Positions 17,066 through 25,175 of a DNA stretch of 52,770 nucleotides are shown one piece after another (within the stretch, counting starts at the first letter, position 1; every line of letters starts with the position of its first letter). The notes below the pieces were generated by a model, which saw nothing but the letters and a program-made list of their open reading frames with translations, was not told the origin of the DNA and searched no databases. Source of the DNA: Roseofilum acuticapitatum BLCC-M154 (GTDB taxonomy: Bacteria > Cyanobacteriota > Cyanobacteriia > Cyanobacteriales > Desertifilaceae); contig NZ_JAQOSP010000053.1 in NCBI RefSeq assembly GCF_030068475.1, forward strand, positions 1-52,770, in the 5' to 3' direction. The position numbers were made by a program, and so were the translations under genes.

Positions 17066-17170
17066 TGACCCATTACTTGACTTCCCGAAAAAGGGAAGGT
17101 CATAGTCGTTTTAGGCAGATTTTAGGCATAGGCACAGCTTCCCATGACCTTAAAAGTCGTGAGAGTGAGA
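17066..17170 (-). repeat. tRNA-adjacent antisense element, copy L (Leu)
   Basis: Read on the minus strand, this starts about 23 nt after the tRNA-Leu 3' end with a CTCAC-rich segment. Bases 17145-17163 are a perfect 19-nt inverted copy of tRNA bases 17215-17233 (variable arm region). RNA pairing extends through 17164-17166 with one wobble. The shared tail then reads GCCTAAA..., GACTATGACCTTCCC, five T, hairpin partner GGGAAG (17081-17086 on the plus strand with 17093-17098), and GTCAAGTAATGGGTCA ending at 17066, 127 nt past the tRNA. The tail is nearly identical to the one after tRNA-Ala. Confidence 0.8.
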
Positions 17171-17192
17171 GTCCGTAAGCGTTAGTTCTTGA

Positions 17193-17539
17193 TGGGGGCA
17201 GAGGGACTTGAACCCTCACGACTTTTAAGGTCAACGGATTTTCATTCTCCCACAGCTTTCGCTGTTGCCTTGAGACGTTGCTCACCGGTTTTGAGAATCG
17301 GACCCTCCCTTTACCCTCGGCTTAATACGTTAGGGTAGCTCCCGTCGGGCCTCTGCACCTTCCTTTGATACTCAGTTGGGGATCGTAATCCTCAATTTTT
17401 CTCTTAGGCTTGGCTCAGGATTGCCATGTCTGTTACCAGATTTAGGTTTCCCTGAGTTTGAGAGCTTACACTTAGCAAGTTTCTCTGCTAAGGCTCAGTT
17501 TTCTAAGTCCGTAGCGTCTACCATTCCGCCATGCCCCCC
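17193..17539 (-). tRNA. trnL-UAA: tRNA-Leu (anticodon TAA), split by a group I intron
   Basis: The exons are 17506-17539 (5', 34 nt) and 17193-17242 (3', 50 nt). Joined, they give a normal 84-nt class II tRNA: acceptor GGGGGCA/TGCCCCC with discriminator A, anticodon loop CTTAAAA and T-arm GAGGG-TTCAAGT-CCCTC, with no encoded CCA. The split falls between the first and second anticodon bases, the classical position of the cyanobacterial and plastid trnL intron. It is transcribed away from ndhL. An AT-rich stretch (TATATAATTAC around 17583) upstream on the minus strand may be its promoter. Confidence 0.97.
17243..17505 (-). other. Group I intron in trnL(UAA)
   Basis: A 263-nt self-splicing intron. 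It retains the hallmark core segments: an internal guide near the 5' end (GAGCC pairing with the exon end CTT region), TCAGGGAAACCTAAATCT, GGCAATCCTGAGCCAAG, GTGCAGAGGCCCGACGGGAG and the closing GGAGAATG with terminal G at 17243. It encodes no homing endonuclease. This intron is ancient in cyanobacteria and is widely used as a phylogenetic marker. Confidence 0.95.
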
Positions 17540-17723
17540 AACTCAAGCTGAGTGTGGGATGGTGAATCAAAGATGTCACACAATATATAATTACATCATG
17601 AATCTGTTTTTTTGGCAAGTCTCTGAATCAAATTGGGGTAAAAACCGAGTTAAGGGGAGAGAAACCCAGGGGGCTAAAAGTGGTATGATCTCTCTGGATC
17701 GCTCACTTATTAAGTATAGCTAG

Positions 17724-17939
17724 ATGGATATAATCACGTTACTGCTCTACGGAATTTTGGGGGGAACCTATCTCCTAGTCTTACCGGCTCTGATCTACTT
17801 CTACCTCGATCGCCGTTGGTATGTAGCCAGTTCCATCGAACGGTTGTTGATGTACTTCATGGTCTTTTGGTGCTTCCCTGGAATGCTGGTATTGGCTCCC
17901 CTCATTAATCTGAGACCCAAACCCAGACAAATCTCGTAA
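17724..17939 (+). CDS. ndhL: NAD(P)H-quinone oxidoreductase subunit L
   Basis: NdhL is a small thylakoid membrane subunit specific to cyanobacterial and chloroplast NDH-1, required for inorganic carbon transport and respiratory or cyclic electron flow. The 71-residue product has two transmembrane helices (about 3-25 and 42-60). The conserved stretch [21 protein letters not shown] follows the first, and it ends in [15 protein letters not shown] near 17683 may be a promoter -10 box. It is followed by a DUF3007 gene 30 nt later and then trpA, a neighbourhood I know from other cyanobacteria. Confidence 0.95.
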   Translation: MDIITLLLYGILGGTYLLVLPALIYFYLDRRWYVASSIERLLMYFMVFWCFPGMLVLAPLINLRPKPRQIS

Positions 17940-17969
17940 ACTCCATCATCGATTAAAGGTAAGCAGGAC

Positions 17970-18290
17970 GTGCGACGAATTGATGTGATTATCTATTGCG
18001 TGGCGATTTTGGCCACGGGGGGTTTGGTCTATGGGCTGTTTCAACTCGCTGGGTTAGATAGCCTGGATGCTGGCCGCTGGAGCCAAGTAATCCTGATGGG
18101 TGGGGTGTTGGTTTGGGTGTCTACCTATTTATTTCGGGTGGGAACCCAGAACATGACCTACAATCAGCAACGTCGCGACTATGAAGAGGCTCTGCTACAA
18201 AAACGGTGGGAATCTCTAACTCCAGAGGAGAGAGCAAAACTGGAAGCCGAGGTGGCTTCAGAATCCGATCCTTCTATCTCCCCTGATTGA
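17970..18290 (+). CDS. DUF3007 family membrane protein
   Basis: A 106-residue cyanobacterial protein of unknown function. Two transmembrane helices (about 5-27 and 38-58) are followed by a charged cytoplasmic tail with YNQQRRDYEEALLQKRWESL and LTPEERAKLEAE, likely helical. It uses a GTG start at 17970 with AAAGG about 10 nt upstream. Placement between ndhL and trpA is typical of the family and suggests a thylakoid or NDH-related role, but that is inference from position only. Confidence 0.85.
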   Translation: MRRIDVIIYCVAILATGGLVYGLFQLAGLDSLDAGRWSQVILMGGVLVWVSTYLFRVGTQNMTYNQQRRDYEEALLQKRWESLTPEERAKLEAEVASESDPSISPD

Positions 18291-18305
18291 CGAAATATTA
18301 CTGTT

Positions 18306-19112
18306 ATGACCTATGCGATTACTGAGTGTTTTCAGCGATTGCGATCGCAAAACACTCCAGCGTTAATTCCCTTTATTACTGCCGGCGATCCGGATTTGGA
18401 AACCACGGCTCAAGCCTTACAAGTTCTCGATCGCCAAGGGGCGGATATCATTGAACTGGGGGTTCCCTATTCCGATCCCTTGGCAGATGGCCCGGTGATT
18501 CAAGCGGCTGCTACCCGCGCTCTACAACGGGGAACCCGTCTAGAGTCGGTCTTAGAACTGCTCAGTCAAGTAAGTCCCCGTTTGCAAGCGCCAGTGATTT
18601 TATTTACTTATTACAATCCCATTCTCCATCGGGGAATAGAGCGATTTTTAGATGAAATTCGTCAAGCGGGAGTGGCGGGTTTAGTGGTTCCTGATTTGCC
18701 CCTAGAAGAGGCAGAGTGTATCCTAGAACCGGCGGCTGCACGGGGGATTGAGGTGGTGTTATTGGTTGCGCCAACGAGTTCGCCAGAGCGAATTGAGGCG
18801 ATCGCCCAAAAGTCCCAAGGATTCATCTATTTAGTCAGCGTCACCGGAGTTACCGGAGTGCGTACCGAAGTCGCCACCAGAGTGCCAGGTTTAATTCAGC
18901 AGATTCGTCAAGTTACGGATAAACCCATCGGAGTTGGCTTTGGCATTTCCCAGCCCGAACATGCCCAGCAAGTGGTGGAGTGGGGGGCTGATGCTGTGAT
19001 TGTTGGCAGTGCGATCGTTCGCCGACTCGCCGATCGGGGAATTGACTCCGTGGGCCCCTTTTGCCACAGCTTAAAACAGGCCATGATTCAATCGGTCATC
19101 CCTAGCCCATAA
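18306..19112 (+). CDS. trpA: Tryptophan synthase alpha chain
   Basis: Cleaves indole-3-glycerol phosphate to indole and glyceraldehyde-3-phosphate, passing indole to TrpB. The 268-residue TIM barrel has the signature [11 protein letters not shown] and [16 protein letters not shown], with catalytic Glu50 and Asp61. The phosphate-binding segment is [12 protein letters not shown] (about 215-226), and VGSAIV follows. It starts 15 nt after the DUF3007 stop, so probably shares the ndhL transcript. It converges on serA, with a hairpin between. Confidence 0.96.
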   Translation: MTYAITECFQRLRSQNTPALIPFITAGDPDLETTAQALQVLDRQGADIIELGVPYSDPLADGPVIQAAATRALQRGTRLESVLELLSQVSPRLQAPVILFTYYNPILHRGIERFLDEIRQAGVAGLVVPDLPLEEAECILEPAAARGIEVVLLVAPTSSPERIEAIAQKSQGFIYLVSVTGVTGVRTEVATRVPGLIQQIRQVTDKPIGVGFGISQPEHAQQVVEWGADAVIVGSAIVRRLADRGIDSVGPFCHSLKQAMIQSVIPSP

Positions 19113-19120
19113 CCCTCAAT

Positions 19121-19141
19121 GGTGGAGCCAGTGGCTCCACC
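19121..19141. terminator. Hairpin between convergent trpA and serA
   Basis: GGTGGAGCC, loop AGT, GGCTCCACC: a perfect 9-bp stem centred between the two stops. It lacks a clear T-run on either side, so it is a possible bidirectional terminator or 3'-end stabiliser rather than a textbook one. Confidence 0.6.
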
Positions 19142-19150
19142 CAGTCAAAG

Positions 19151-20731
19151 CTACAACATCACCGTATTGGCATCCCGAATCCCAGGAACCTTAAGAATCT
19201 CCTCTAAAATTCCTTCCGGTAGGGGATCGTCAATCGTCAGCACCATCACAGCATCACCGCGCACAATCTGGCGACCCACCTGCATACTGGCAATATTGAC
19301 ATTAAAACTACCCAACAGAGAACCAATCTTACCAATAATCCCCGGCATATCCCGGTGACGAGTAAACAGCATATGTTGATTGGGGGGCACATTAATGGGG
19401 AATCCATCCACCGTGGTAATCCGAATCTCGCCATCACCGAGCAATGTACCCGTTACCTCATGCTCCTCTGAAGGCCCCTTCACTTGCAATAACAGAGAAC
19501 CCTTATAATCCCGGATACTGGCATCGCGAGTTTCAATCACCCGAATGCCCCGCTCTTGAGCTTCAATAGACGCATTCACATAGTTAACGCGCTCGCGCAA
19601 AGCACGGGAAAGTAAGCCCTTGAGCGCCGCAATTACAATCGGTTGGCTTTGATTATTCGCCAGTTCCCCTTGCAGACGAATATTGAGGCTTTCCACACGC
19701 CCGCCCACCAATTGACTCACCAGGTTACCCAGAGTTTCCGCCAATTGCAGATAGGGGCGCAATTGTTCCAAGGCATCGGGATGCAGTCCGGGAATATTCA
19801 CCGCCGAGCGTGCAGGCAATCCTAGCAGTACATCCCGAATTTGCTCGGCCACATCCACGGCTACATTCACTTGAGCTTCCGTGGTTGAGGCTCCTAAATG
19901 GGGGGTTAAAATCACCTCTTTTCCTAGCTCCGTTAGGGGAGATTCACCCAGGGGTTCATTCGCATACACATCCAGAGCTGCTCCGGCAATTTGACCGTTT
20001 TTAACGGCTTCAGCGAGGGCCGCTTCATCAATAATCCCCCCTCTGGCACAGTTAATAATCCGCGCCGTAGGTTTCATTTTGGCCAAAGACTGAGCATTGA
20101 TTAAATTGGCTGTTTCTGGGGTTTTGGGAATGTGGAGGGTAATATAGTCAGATTCTTGCATCAGAATATCCATATCCACCAGCCGACAGCCTAATTGATC
20201 TGCCCGTTCTGCGGAAATGAAGGGATCGAAGGCAATGAGCTTCATACCCATGGCTTTGGCGGCTCCTGCGACATGGGAGCCAATTTTGCCTAAGCCGACA
20301 ATTCCCAAGGTTTTTTTATAGACTTCTGTACCGACAAATTTTTTACGCTCCCACTGGCCATTTTTGACGGACTGGTTAGCATCAGGAATATGGCGGGATA
20401 GCGATAGCATTAAGGCTATGGCATGTTCAGCCGCAGCAATGGTGTTGCCTTCTGGGGAATTAACGACAATCACTCCTCTACGGGTGGCAGTGGGGACATC
20501 GACATTATCGACTCCAACCCCAGCGCGACCAATAATTTTCAGTTGTACACCCGCTTCAATGATTTCTTGGGTGACGCGGGTTCCGGAGCGAATCATAAGA
20601 GCATCGTATTCCGGAACGACTTTCACCAGCTCCTCTACGGGCAGGCCGGTTTTTACGTCAACCTGGGCAACTTGAGATAGGATATCTATTCCAGCTTGAT
20701 CGATGGGGTCGCAAACGAGAACTTTAGGCAT
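19151..20731 (-). CDS. serA: D-3-phosphoglycerate dehydrogenase
   Basis: First step of serine synthesis: 3-phosphoglycerate to 3-phosphohydroxypyruvate with NAD. The 526-residue product is the long form. It has a substrate-binding domain, a Rossmann domain with GLGKIGSHVA (about 147-156), the catalytic Arg in NCARGGIIDE (about 230-239), the Glu in DVYANEPLG and the His in LTPHLGASTTEAQ (about 276-288). An intervening domain (about 320-450) precedes a C-terminal ACT domain (MLFTRHRDMPGIIGKIGSLLG) for serine feedback. The gene has its own 263-nt upstream region, which holds one GCGATCGC site. Confidence 0.96.
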   Translation of the reverse strand: MPKVLVCDPIDQAGIDILSQVAQVDVKTGLPVEELVKVVPEYDALMIRSGTRVTQEIIEAGVQLKIIGRAGVGVDNVDVPTATRRGVIVVNSPEGNTIAAAEHAIALMLSLSRHIPDANQSVKNGQWERKKFVGTEVYKKTLGIVGLGKIGSHVAGAAKAMGMKLIAFDPFISAERADQLGCRLVDMDILMQESDYITLHIPKTPETANLINAQSLAKMKPTARIINCARGGIIDEAALAEAVKNGQIAGAALDVYANEPLGESPLTELGKEVILTPHLGASTTEAQVNVAVDVAEQIRDVLLGLPARSAVNIPGLHPDALEQLRPYLQLAETLGNLVSQLVGGRVESLNIRLQGELANNQSQPIVIAALKGLLSRALRERVNYVNASIEAQERGIRVIETRDASIRDYKGSLLLQVKGPSEEHEVTGTLLGDGEIRITTVDGFPINVPPNQHMLFTRHRDMPGIIGKIGSLLGSFNVNIASMQVGRQIVRGDAVMVLTIDDPLPEGILEEILKVPGIRDANTVML

Positions 20732-20994
20732 GATCGGGGGAGAACGTGATGAACAAGTTGTTGAGTGAGATGGACAGGGGGTTGAGGATAGAGAAAGTAT
20801 AGGTCAAGTGCGATCGCCGATGCAAAAAACACCTGACCTATTCACCGATGACCCGCGATCGGGACAACCGTAGGTTATTGTAACCCTAAAACCGGCCCCG
20901 TCATAATCTATATATTATTGCCCTTCTCTCAGCCCTTACCCCAAGACCAAAATCTCCTATCTCAAGTGCAAAATACCACACTTCCTCGTCGGTT

Positions 20995-21969
20995 CTAACC
21001 TTGAAAAAGATGAGCCGCCATCCGGTTGTGATCCCCTAAAATATAATCAATAGACTTGTATCCGACAGAAGCGATCATCGATTTAAATACATCAGGGGGA
21101 TATTTGAAAGAACTCAAGGTATGAACTTTCTGCCCTTTTTCAATGACTACAGTGTGTCCTTGAATTTCAATATTTTGCGTTTCAGTTGCCGTCAAAACAT
21201 GCTTGAGATCGTGAGTTTCAGATACCCATTCTGGTTTATAACTAAAGGCTTCTGGTTTCATTCCCACTGCACCCGAATCCCGATCGACACGAAACATAAT
21301 GTTCTCCATGAAAACAGCCATTTTTGGCGTATCATAGGCCTTCATCAAAGAAACTTCATCTTGGTTAGCATCATGAACCAGGAGTAAATAGTGGGGTTTA
21401 CCAATTAATTCCTTGATATGAGCGATAAAAACGGGAACTTCTTCTTTTCTCAGATTGGCAATGGTACTCCCCTTGAATAAAACAACCGGTTTTTCATATT
21501 CGGGTAGAGTCTCCAGTTGAGTGAAGTCTTGCTGCATTCCTTCAACCGAAATGTTAGGCAGTTCAGCACGAATCACTTCAACGACTTTATCCACAAAATC
21601 TTGGGAAATATCAATTCCCAAATATCCTTTCAATTCATCGCAAGAGCGAAGCAGGGGCAACGTTTTCAGGCGGATACTTGTCTCACTTCCAGGGCCTAAC
21701 TCAACAAAGGTCGCGTTACCACCAATTTTTTCCGTTAGCAAATTGCCTTTACCTTGGAAAAGTTCAGCCTCGTACTTGTACAGGTAATAATCTTTTTCAC
21801 CCTTGAGCATCTCATTGTACAAAATGCCACCTTGAACTGGATCGTTGTCATCTTCAGGTGTTCCATACAGATAAGGCCATAAATTTCCACTGATTTTACC
21901 GAGCAAGAAGTCCATTGCATCTTGCTCTAGTTTATTAATGACTTTTTTATCTCCGATTAGTTTAGTCAT
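20995..21969 (-). CDS. EgtD-like SAM-dependent methyltransferase (substrate uncertain)
   Basis: The 324-residue product belongs to the histidine N-alpha-methyltransferase fold family (EgtD, ergothioneine pathway). It has SAM site FVELGPGSETSIRLK (88-102), GSTIANL (168-174) with the conserved Asn172, LVHD (197-200), and the C-terminal VHTLSSFKY (282-290). In EgtD a Glu two positions before a conserved Ser (Glu282 and Ser284 of the mycobacterial enzyme) holds the imidazole of histidine. Here that Glu is Leu285 while the Ser (Ser287) remains, so histidine is unlikely to be the substrate. No egtB or other ergothioneine gene is adjacent. I therefore give the family only. Confidence 0.8.
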   Translation of the reverse strand: MTKLIGDKKVINKLEQDAMDFLLGKISGNLWPYLYGTPEDDNDPVQGGILYNEMLKGEKDYYLYKYEAELFQGKGNLLTEKIGGNATFVELGPGSETSIRLKTLPLLRSCDELKGYLGIDISQDFVDKVVEVIRAELPNISVEGMQQDFTQLETLPEYEKPVVLFKGSTIANLRKEEVPVFIAHIKELIGKPHYLLLVHDANQDEVSLMKAYDTPKMAVFMENIMFRVDRDSGAVGMKPEAFSYKPEWVSETHDLKHVLTATETQNIEIQGHTVVIEKGQKVHTLSSFKYPPDVFKSMIASVGYKSIDYILGDHNRMAAHLFQG

Positions 21970-22139
21970 GTTTTCTGTGGTTAATCGACAAACACTATCA
22001 TTCTATTTAAGCAGAGAATACTCTTTTGCAAAGGTTTTGTTATTTTTTCTTTACAAATTAATTGAGTGAGGTGGTTCTTGGAGAATTTTTATAGAAACAA
22101 TCACTGAAATAAAAGAGTCAATCCAGTAAATAATTACCC

Positions 22140-24098
22140 TTAAGACGGGCTTTTAGGAAGGTGGATAATAAAGCTAGTTTCTTGGGGTGAAGAGGTACAC
22201 TTCAGACGACCTCCATGTTTTTCAACAATAATTTGATAGCTAATCGCCATGCCCATCCCCGTTCCTTTACCCACTGGTTTTGTGGTAAAGAAGGGGTCAA
22301 AAATGCGGGGTTTAACCTCTGGAGGAATCCCAATACCATTATCACTAATCTCAATTTGAGCTTGCTCTGAATCTTCAAGCCATTGAGTTTCAATCGTTAG
22401 AGTATAGGGGGTTTTTGGGTTCTCCTTTTCTGCTTGATATTTTTCCTGGAGCGCATCAATCCCATTCATCATAATTTGCATGAAGGCTTGATTGAGTTCT
22501 CCAGCAAAACAGTCGATTTTTGGTAGTTTTCCATAGTGGCGATCGACTTTAATTTCCAGTTCATTAACTTCAGTCGTTCTAGGAGAATTTTGGAGTTTGA
22601 GGCGATTATTCAAAATAGTGAGTACGCTTTCAAGTTCATCATGAATGTCTACCTTTTTGAGTTTGGCTTCATCTAAGTGGGCAAAGCGACGTAAGGAGTT
22701 AACAATTTTAGTGATTCTATCGGTTCCACTTTTCATGGAAAGGATAACATTGGGTAAGTCGGTAAGGGTAAAGTCAAGCTCTAGATCCGTAATCAGTTCG
22801 TTTATGGCAGGAGGGGGAGTAGGATAGGATTGCTGATAGGCATAATAGACATGCATGAGATCTTGGATATAGTTTTCCATATGCTCGATGTTGCCAGCAA
22901 TAAAGCTAACTGGATTGTTGATTTCATGGGAAATTCCGGCTACCAGTTGCCCTAAGCTCGACATTTTTTCGCTTTGGATCAGTTGGATTTGGGTCGTTTT
23001 AAGTTGGTGGAGCGCTTGGGCGAGATCTTGGGCTTGTTGTTGCAGTTGTAGTTCGCTTTGTTTGCGTTGGATCAGGAGACTGATTTGGCTGGCGATCGCC
23101 TGAACCAGGGCGACGAGATTTAATTGGCAAGCGGTATTTTTATTTTGGTAAAAGACTAAGATCGCCATCACTTTTTGATCGACAATAATGGGAAGACCAA
23201 AAGCTGACTTGAATCCAATAGCCAGGGCTTGGGATTGTCTAACATATAAGCTTTCAGGATTTTGACTAATATCTTGAATCCATTCTAGGGTTTGAGTCTT
23301 CCAGATTTTTCCGGGTAGCCCTTCCCCTGGCTGAAAGTGTAAGGTTTCACTGAATTCACAAAAGGATTGAAAATTAGGGTCATTAGCAAAAGGATTGGCC
23401 AGATAGGATAAGGTTTGCCGATCTTCCTGGGGTAGCCAAGCTTCTCCATAAGTCCAAAGAATACGCTCGCAAATAATTTTTATGATTTGGGCAATTGCCT
23501 CTTGCCAAGTGGAGGTATGGGTTAAATACTGAGTGACTTCTAATAAGAGCCGTGTTTCTCGCTCTGCTTCTTGCAGTTGATAGTTTTTCTGGACTAAAGC
23601 TTGATTTTGTTGCTGAAGCTGGAGGTTAAGTTCAGTTAACTTTAAGTGGTGGGCAACCCGTGCTAAAACTTCTTCGGCTTGAAAGGGTTTAGTAATATAA
23701 TCTACGGCTCCTACTTGAAAACCCTTAACTTTATCTGCTCCTTCATTAAGCGCGGTTAAGAAGATTACCGGTATATTTTCGGTTTCGGGATTATGTTTTA
23801 AATGCACACATAGCTCATATCCGTCCATTTCCGGCATCATGATATCTAAGAGAATCAGATCGGGCAGAAATCGAGTCAGACTCGCAAGGGCAAATTTAGC
23901 ATTAGGGGCGAATCTTACATCATATCCTTCATTCTTCAGTAGACCTTTGAGCAGACGTAGATTTTCAGGAACATCATCAACCACTAAGATTTTGCTGGCT
24001 TCGTGACTGAAAACTGCGATCTCTTCAGGGGTTGTCCTATTGCTATCTGCCATTACTGTAACCCATTGATTTGAGAACTGATGCTTACTGAGAAGCAT
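22140..24098 (-). CDS. Receiver-GAF-histidine kinase
   Basis: A soluble 652-residue signalling protein. An N-terminal receiver (VVDDVPEN, phospho-acceptor Asp85 in LLDIMMPEMDG, ITKPF) and a coiled coil (about 155-185) precede a GAF domain (about 185-345). A second coiled coil leads to HisKA with GISHEINNPVSFI (His391) and an HATPase (MMNGIDAL, SDNGIGIPP, GKGTGMGMAIS). No membrane segment. The start may instead be the ATG 15 codons in (24053, MADSNRTT); neither has a strong ribosome-binding site. It differs from the kinases at 13164 and 34144 mainly by the inserted GAF domain, which could bind a chromophore or nucleotide; no bilin-type cysteine motif stands out. Confidence 0.9.
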   Translation of the reverse strand: MLLSKHQFSNQWVTVMADSNRTTPEEIAVFSHEASKILVVDDVPENLRLLKGLLKNEGYDVRFAPNAKFALASLTRFLPDLILLDIMMPEMDGYELCVHLKHNPETENIPVIFLTALNEGADKVKGFQVGAVDYITKPFQAEEVLARVAHHLKLTELNLQLQQQNQALVQKNYQLQEAERETRLLLEVTQYLTHTSTWQEAIAQIIKIICERILWTYGEAWLPQEDRQTLSYLANPFANDPNFQSFCEFSETLHFQPGEGLPGKIWKTQTLEWIQDISQNPESLYVRQSQALAIGFKSAFGLPIIVDQKVMAILVFYQNKNTACQLNLVALVQAIASQISLLIQRKQSELQLQQQAQDLAQALHQLKTTQIQLIQSEKMSSLGQLVAGISHEINNPVSFIAGNIEHMENYIQDLMHVYYAYQQSYPTPPPAINELITDLELDFTLTDLPNVILSMKSGTDRITKIVNSLRRFAHLDEAKLKKVDIHDELESVLTILNNRLKLQNSPRTTEVNELEIKVDRHYGKLPKIDCFAGELNQAFMQIMMNGIDALQEKYQAEKENPKTPYTLTIETQWLEDSEQAQIEISDNGIGIPPEVKPRIFDPFFTTKPVGKGTGMGMAISYQIIVEKHGGRLKCTSSPQETSFIIHLPKSPS

Positions 24099-24273
24099 TG
24101 AGGACTGTCTCTCTATCTTAAATGAGTGGAGAGAATATGGGAAAGGGAGGAAATCAAGGGAAATAGAGTTTTGCCCGTTGGGTCAAGTATTTTAGGGTAC
24201 AATTAACGCGATCTATAGGGATTCGTCGTCTTATTGGCGATCGCTCCTTCCTTGTTCTCTATTGCTGTATTCT

Positions 24274-25041
24274 ATGGTTGCGTCATCCCCGTCTACACCT
24301 TGGATTATTCCTCCTCCTCAGCGCTTTGACGCTCCCTTGCGTCTGTTTTGTTTTCCTCCCGCAGGAGCTGGTGCTTTTTTATTTCGTCCTTGGTTAACCT
24401 ACAGCTCTGCTGAAATTGAGATTTTTGCTATTCAATTACCGGGTCGAGAACATCGGTTAAAAGAACCTTGTTTTACTCAACTAGAGCCATTAATTCAAGC
24501 ACTTACAGAAGCAGTTATTCCGACTTTAGAGCAAGGAAAGTTTGCTTTTTTTGGCCATAGTATGGGCGCTTTAATTGCCTTTGAACTCACCCGCGAATTG
24601 CGCCGCCAAGGTAGTGTTTTGCCAGAGCATTTGTTTGTATGTGGTCGCCGTGCCCCCCAAATTCCGATCGATCATCCCCTTTATCCAGAGTCAGATGCTA
24701 TCTTAATTGAAGCGTTGCGTCAATATGGAGGAACACCGGAAGCGGTGCTACAAAATGCGGATTTAATGGAGTTGTTTTTACCCATTTTTCGGTCGGATTT
24801 GAGGGTCAATGAGAAGTATCAGTATCAATCAAAAATCCCTTTAGAGTTGCCGATTACGATGTTTGGAGCAATGAACGACTCGGTGGCTACTCCTGAGCAG
24901 TTTGAGCAATGGAGTCAACATACTTCTGCGAGGTTTGATTTACAGCTTTTTGAGGGAGGACATATGTTCTTTAAGGATGATCCTAGGTTGCTCTTAAATC
25001 CAATTTTTGAGCAATTAAATTGTCATATCAAGTCCGGATAA
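24274..25041 (+). CDS. Type II (editing) thioesterase, alpha/beta hydrolase
   Basis: Type II thioesterases release stalled acyl groups from carrier proteins of peptide or polyketide synthases. The product (255 residues from ATG 24274; a TTG four codons upstream is possible) shows the N-terminal LFCFPPAGAGAFLFRPW. The nucleophile elbow is GHSMG (Ser96), with IQLPGREHRLKEP between. The late Asp is probably in MFGAMNDSVATPEQ, and the catalytic His is in FEGGHMFF. No carrier protein or synthase gene lies in the window, so it acts in trans or on another pathway. The last codons (IKSG and stop) lie inside the terminal repeat of the inserted MITE-like element, suggesting the original C-terminus was replaced. 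Confidence 0.88.
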   Translation: MVASSPSTPWIIPPPQRFDAPLRLFCFPPAGAGAFLFRPWLTYSSAEIEIFAIQLPGREHRLKEPCFTQLEPLIQALTEAVIPTLEQGKFAFFGHSMGALIAFELTRELRRQGSVLPEHLFVCGRRAPQIPIDHPLYPESDAILIEALRQYGGTPEAVLQNADLMELFLPIFRSDLRVNEKYQYQSKIPLELPITMFGAMNDSVATPEQFEQWSQHTSARFDLQLFEGGHMFFKDDPRLLLNPIFEQLNCHIKSG

Positions 25042-25172
25042 AGGGTGGAGAAGCGGGCAAGATGCCCGCACTCCTCTAATCCCTTGATATTACTGGAGTG
25101 GGAGCGTCTCGCTCCCTAAATTTTTAATCATGGTATTTCCGCTTCGCGGACATGAACAATCGGACTTGATAT
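25025..25172. mobile_element. MITE-like element with terminal inverted repeats
   Basis: A 148-bp unit bounded by perfect 12-bp inverted repeats, ATATCAAGTCCG (25025-25036) and CGGACTTGATAT (25161-25172). Inside are three near-perfect palindromes: GCGGGCAAGATGCCCGC (25053-25069), GGGAGCGTCTCGCTCCC (25100-25116) and CCGCTTCGCGG (25139-25149). A closely similar composite lies in reverse orientation at 52633-52752, and a shorter piece at about 52441-52490. It encodes nothing and fills almost the whole gap between the thioesterase and rsmA stops. Confidence 0.8.
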
Positions 25173-25175
25173 CAT

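Noticed and set aside
17376-17723. 115-codon frame overlapping the tRNA-Leu intron and its 5' exon
   Set aside because: It covers the intron and exon of the tRNA on the other strand and has no protein-like features or good start.
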